Shown here: one piece after another, positions 61,103 through 64,000 of the stretch
Position numbering within the stretch: position 1 is the stretch's first letter
Layout: each line of letters opens with the position of its first letter
Source: Vibrio coralliilyticus
GTDB taxonomy: Bacteria > Pseudomonadota > Gammaproteobacteria > Enterobacterales > Vibrionaceae
NCBI RefSeq assembly: GCF_024449095.1
Contig: NZ_CP024627.1
Coordinates: forward strand, 434,001-498,000
DNA: 64,000 bases
Reading direction: 5' to 3'
Notes under the pieces: model-generated
What the model saw: only the letters and a program-made list of their open reading frames with translations
Database searches by the model: none
Told to the model about the DNA's origin: nothing
Position numbers and translations under genes: made by a program

Positions 61103-62320
61103 TTAAGCCTTTGCTTCTTCGATCGCTTTCACTCGTCGTTTCTCCATTTCTTCACGAATGGCAGCACCTTTAAAACCATCTTGGATAATGTCTTGTACAT
61201 CAACGGCTAAAGCCGCTTGGTAGGCTCGCTCGAAAAGATCCATTTGAGGGTATTCGGCATCTTCAAACCCTGTACGACCTCGGCTATCAGCCATACAACA
61301 TAGTAAGATGTCTTTTAAACGTTCAGGTTTACGCCAAACATCAAAACTATTGAGAACCTTAAGTATGGTTTTACCTCGAAGCTCTGCGGCACGATGAACA
61401 TTGGAGTGCTGCTCACACACCATTAAGGCGAGATCGCGGTATTCATTAGGCACACGTACACGTTCACAAAGCTGTTTAATGATTTTAAGCCCGGTGTAGC
61501 AATGCTTTTTATGGCTGGGCCATTCCTCCTTTGGGGTGACTCCTTTACCTAAATCGTGCATTTGAGCGGCAAAACGCACTGTGGGTGATTGGCTAAGCAG
61601 AGCAGCTTGTTTAGCGACTAGAAGGTTATGAATCCCGGTATCGATTTCTGGGTGCCATTGTTCTGGTTGAGGGACGCCAAACAGCCGATCTAGTTCAGGA
61701 AGAACGATCTTGAGTGCACCACAATCACGCAGTACCGATAGAAACACCTGCGGATCTTGGGTTGATAGAGATTTCTGCCATTCTTGCCAGACACGTTCGG
61801 CTGTTAAGTGCTCTAGCTCTCCTGACTCGACAATCTGCGTCATTAATTTCTGAGTGTCTGCGGCGATGGTAAAACCAAGGTAATGCAATTTCGCCGCGAA
61901 GCGTGCGATTCGGAGCACGCGAAGGGGATCTTCGGTAAAAGCATCTGAAACATGGCGAAGAATACGATCATTGAGATCTTGTTGGCCGCCGTAAGGGTCG
62001 ACAATAAGACCTTGCTCATTTTCTGCCATTGCATTGATGGTCAGGTCTCGGCGATACAAGTCTTCTTCTAGCGTTACGTCTGGTGCAAAATAGCAGTCAA
62101 AACCTTTGTAACCAGAGCCTGTTTTTCGTTCGGTTCTTGCTAGGGCATATTCTTGTTTGGTTTTAGGATGTAAGAAGACGGGGAAGTCTTTTCCAACCGC
62201 GATAAAGCCTTGAGCGAGCAATTCTTGAGGCGAGGCACCAACTACCACCCAATCTTGGTCGTAAACCTCTATATTCAGCAATTTATCGCGGACTGCCCCG
62301 CCAACCAGAAATATTTGCAC
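61103..62320 (-). CDS. cca: CCA-adding tRNA nucleotidyltransferase
   Basis: Adds or repairs the CCA end of tRNA. 405 residues. FLVGGAVRDKLL is the class II nucleotidyltransferase entry, and YDQDWVVVG holds the catalytic acid pair (DxD). LYRRDLTINAMA and DPLRVLRIARFAAKL follow. A C-terminal HD phosphohydrolase (QMHDLGKG) is present, as in E. coli Cca. The end of eno's repeat array lies just past its stop. Confidence 0.97.
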   Translation of the reverse strand: MQIFLVGGAVRDKLLNIEVYDQDWVVVGASPQELLAQGFIAVGKDFPVFLHPKTKQEYALARTERKTGSGYKGFDCYFAPDVTLEEDLYRRDLTINAMAENEQGLIVDPYGGQQDLNDRILRHVSDAFTEDPLRVLRIARFAAKLHYLGFTIAADTQKLMTQIVESGELEHLTAERVWQEWQKSLSTQDPQVFLSVLRDCGALKIVLPELDRLFGVPQPEQWHPEIDTGIHNLLVAKQAALLSQSPTVRFAAQMHDLGKGVTPKEEWPSHKKHCYTGLKIIKQLCERVRVPNEYRDLALMVCEQHSNVHRAAELRGKTILKVLNSFDVWRKPERLKDILLCCMADSRGRTGFEDAEYPQMDLFERAYQAALAVDVQDIIQDGFKGAAIREEMEKRRVKAIEEAKA

Positions 62321-62410
62321 AGATGTCTCTCTTAAATTCGGATATTAGAATTGGCTATTCACTTCAGCAATGGTACTTTTCTTATCGGTAAATTCCCAGA
62401 GACGAGAAGT

Positions 62411-64000
62411 ATGTATAAACAACATTTTGGATTCACAGAGCTGCCGTTTTCGATTGTGCCGAATTCTCGTTTCCTGTTCCAAAGCCAAAGGCACAAAGAA
62501 GCGCTGTTTCGATTGCAAGCCGGCCTAGGAGAAGGCGGTGGCTTCGCAATGCTGTCGGGCGAAGTTGGGACAGGTAAAACAACCGTTGCTCGTGCGTTGC
62601 TAAAATCATTGGGAAGTGATACTCAGCCAGGATTGATCCTAAACCCCACCTTTTCAAGCATAGAGCTGCTGGAAGCAATCTGCGATGAATTTTCGATTGA
62701 GTACCAGACGGGGTCAACACTGAAGCAGCTCAATCAAAAAATCCATGAGTTCCTTCTATGCAGTTATGCGAATGGTGTGCAGACCCTACTGGTCATTGAT
62801 GAGGCTCAGCATTTATCTGCCGAAGTATTGGAGCAGTTGAGGCTACTGACCAATCTTGAGACCGACAATCAGAAACTGCTCAAAGTGCTCTTAGTTGGTC
62901 AACCTGAGCTACAGCAGAAGTTGCAAATGCCACAACTTCGTCAATTGGCACAGCGTATTACAGGCCGCTATCATCTGCTGCCTTTAGATATTAAAGAGAC
63001 GGCCAGTTATATCCAATATCGATTGGAGTTAGCTGGAGGCGAGCCGAGCCTATTTTCTGCTAGGTCACTCAAACATATTGCCCAACAGTCATTAGGGATT
63101 CCACGCCTGATCAACCTAATTTGCGATGCGGCTTTGAAGCGTGCATACAGTATTGGTGAAACGATTCCAAGCCATGCTAGTGTTGAGCAAGCTTGTGAAG
63201 AAATCATGAGTTTTCAGACGTCTTACCATCCACCACAAGCTGCGCAGCAAGAGCGCCGCCGTTCATCATTAGCCCTAGCGAGTGCCGTCGGCGCTATCTT
63301 TGCCGTTGGTAGTTATTGGTTGGCTCCTCAGCTGGTGAATCAACAAATTCAGGATCACCTTCGAGGGGCTTACCCACCTCAGCAGTCGATCACTGAGGAA
63401 AAAGAAGTGTTTCCAACGCAATTGCAAGCAACATTGGCGCGCTCAACCAATTTCCAGCAAGGGATCGCAGAGCTTTACCATGTTTGGGGGCTGAATGCTT
63501 CTGTGGCTGAACGTTTGTGTCAGCCAACTGATCAGAGTGTTTTTCGTTGTGCGGAGTCAAACGGTACACTGACTGAACTCAAACAAGCGAATGTGCCTGT
63601 ACTCTTATCGTTAAGAAAAGATGGCCTAGAGAGTTATGCAGTACTGTATAAGTTAAGCCATGATACTGCTCAATTACTACTAGGCACTGAGCGAATTGAG
63701 TTGCCTATTGCTAAGCTCAATCAACTTTGGCAAGGGCAGTATTATCAGATTTGGCAAAGTTATTGGCGTCAGACATTAAAACCTCGTATGTCAGGTCAAG
63801 CGATTGCTGTTCTCGATCAACGGCTGTCCGAGGTATTGGGAGAATCGCAAAGGCAATCCGATGTCTATGACCAAGAATTGATGCGTAAAGTAAAGCTATT
63901 CCAACAGTGGCAAGGCTTGCATGTGGATGGTATTGCTGGGCGTCAAACACTGCAACGTCTAGAAAAGCTTTCACAAGATAATGCACCTAACCTAAATGTT
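62411..64000 (+). CDS. gspA: GspA/ExeA-like ATPase, 3' end outside window
   Basis: ExeA/GspA family ATPase that helps place the type II secretion secretin in the outer membrane, working with GspB. The frame runs from the ATG at 62411 to the window edge (530 codons) without a stop. AAA domain: Walker A GEVGTGKTT (50-58), Walker B LLVIDEAQ (126-133). Transmembrane helix about 285-303. C-terminal peptidoglycan-binding domain starts near LFQQWQGLHVDGIAGRQTL. Divergent from cca, as in vibrios. gspB should lie just beyond. Confidence 0.9.
   Translation, partial: MYKQHFGFTELPFSIVPNSRFLFQSQRHKEALFRLQAGLGEGGGFAMLSGEVGTGKTTVARALLKSLGSDTQPGLILNPTFSSIELLEAICDEFSIEYQTGSTLKQLNQKIHEFLLCSYANGVQTLLVIDEAQHLSAEVLEQLRLLTNLETDNQKLLKVLLVGQPELQQKLQMPQLRQLAQRITGRYHLLPLDIKETASYIQYRLELAGGEPSLFSARSLKHIAQQSLGIPRLINLICDAALKRAYSIGETIPSHASVEQACEEIMSFQTSYHPPQAAQQERRRSSLALASAVGAIFAVGSYWLAPQLVNQQIQDHLRGAYPPQQSITEEKEVFPTQLQATLARSTNFQQGIAELYHVWGLNASVAERLCQPTDQSVFRCAESNGTLTELKQANVPVLLSLRKDGLESYAVLYKLSHDTAQLLLGTERIELPIAKLNQLWQGQYYQIWQSYWRQTLKPRMSGQAIAVLDQRLSEVLGESQRQSDVYDQELMRKVKLFQQWQGLHVDGIAGRQTLQRLEKLSQDNAPNLNV

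Overview
The window is a contiguous, gene-dense stretch of housekeeping chromosome from a gammaproteobacterium, almost certainly a Vibrio or close relative in the Vibrionaceae. The evidence is protein similarity to Vibrio and E. coli families, moderate GC content, and local gene orders I remember from Vibrio cholerae: ygfZ/sdhE/nadB/rpoE-rseABC/lepAB-rnc-era-recO-pdxJ-acpS, barA/rlmD-relA-mazG-pyrG-eno, and cca/gspA. I see no prophage, insertion sequence, CRISPR array, tRNA or rRNA. The species cannot be fixed from the sequence alone.

Layout. 1-5.5 kb: 3' end of pgk, fbaA, mscS, a YbaK-type deacylase-like gene, argO and divergent argP, and yggE. 5.5-9.8 kb: a membrane diguanylate cyclase, a GntR/FCD regulator and pykF. 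10-12.9 kb: a DeoR-family regulator (GlmR-like) and glmS. 13-18.1 kb: the leuABCD operon on the minus strand, with an unlisted leader peptide (leuL), attenuator and promoter. 18.4-20 kb: a PAP2 phosphatase paired with a poorly characterised glycosyltransferase-like gene. 20.3-26 kb: leuO, an acyl-CoA synthetase, and ilvIH. 26-31 kb: glpQ/glpT, serA and rpiA. 31-32.2 kb: fau (ygfA), 6S RNA and zapA. 32.4-35.4 kb: ygfB-ubiH-ubiI. 35.4-38.6 kb: ytfK, a candidate small RNA, a second YbaK-type gene overlapping ygfZ, sdhE and cptA. 38.6-43.2 kb: nadB divergent from rpoE-rseA-rseB-rseC. 43.3-49.8 kb: lepA, lepB, rnc, era, recO, pdxJ, acpS. 49.8-61 kb: barA, rlmD, relA, mazG, pyrG, eno. 61-64 kb: cca, and a gspA/exeA-like gene that runs off the window end.

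How it works together. The genes cover central glycolysis (pgk, fbaA, pykF, eno), branched-chain amino-acid synthesis (leuABCD, ilvIH, leuO), serine, pentose-phosphate and one-carbon steps (serA, rpiA, fau), ubiquinone synthesis, envelope stress (rpoE-rse), the stringent response (relA, ytfK) and amino-sugar synthesis (glmS). PurR-like palindromes precede fbaA, serA (two boxes) and rpiA, which suggests shared control of carbon flow towards purine precursors.

Most unusual. Immediately after eno there are two further degenerate tandem copies of the last ~35 codons of eno together with its terminator. They differ from each other mainly at synonymous sites and encode a slightly different enolase C-terminus, which looks like the debris of repeated allele replacement. 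Other leads are a two-hairpin small-RNA candidate near 36 kb, an ERIC-like 125-bp palindromic element after relA, a class-II-like CRP site before pyrG, a possible RNase III hairpin before rnc, and operator-like repeats around the pykF and glmR promoters.
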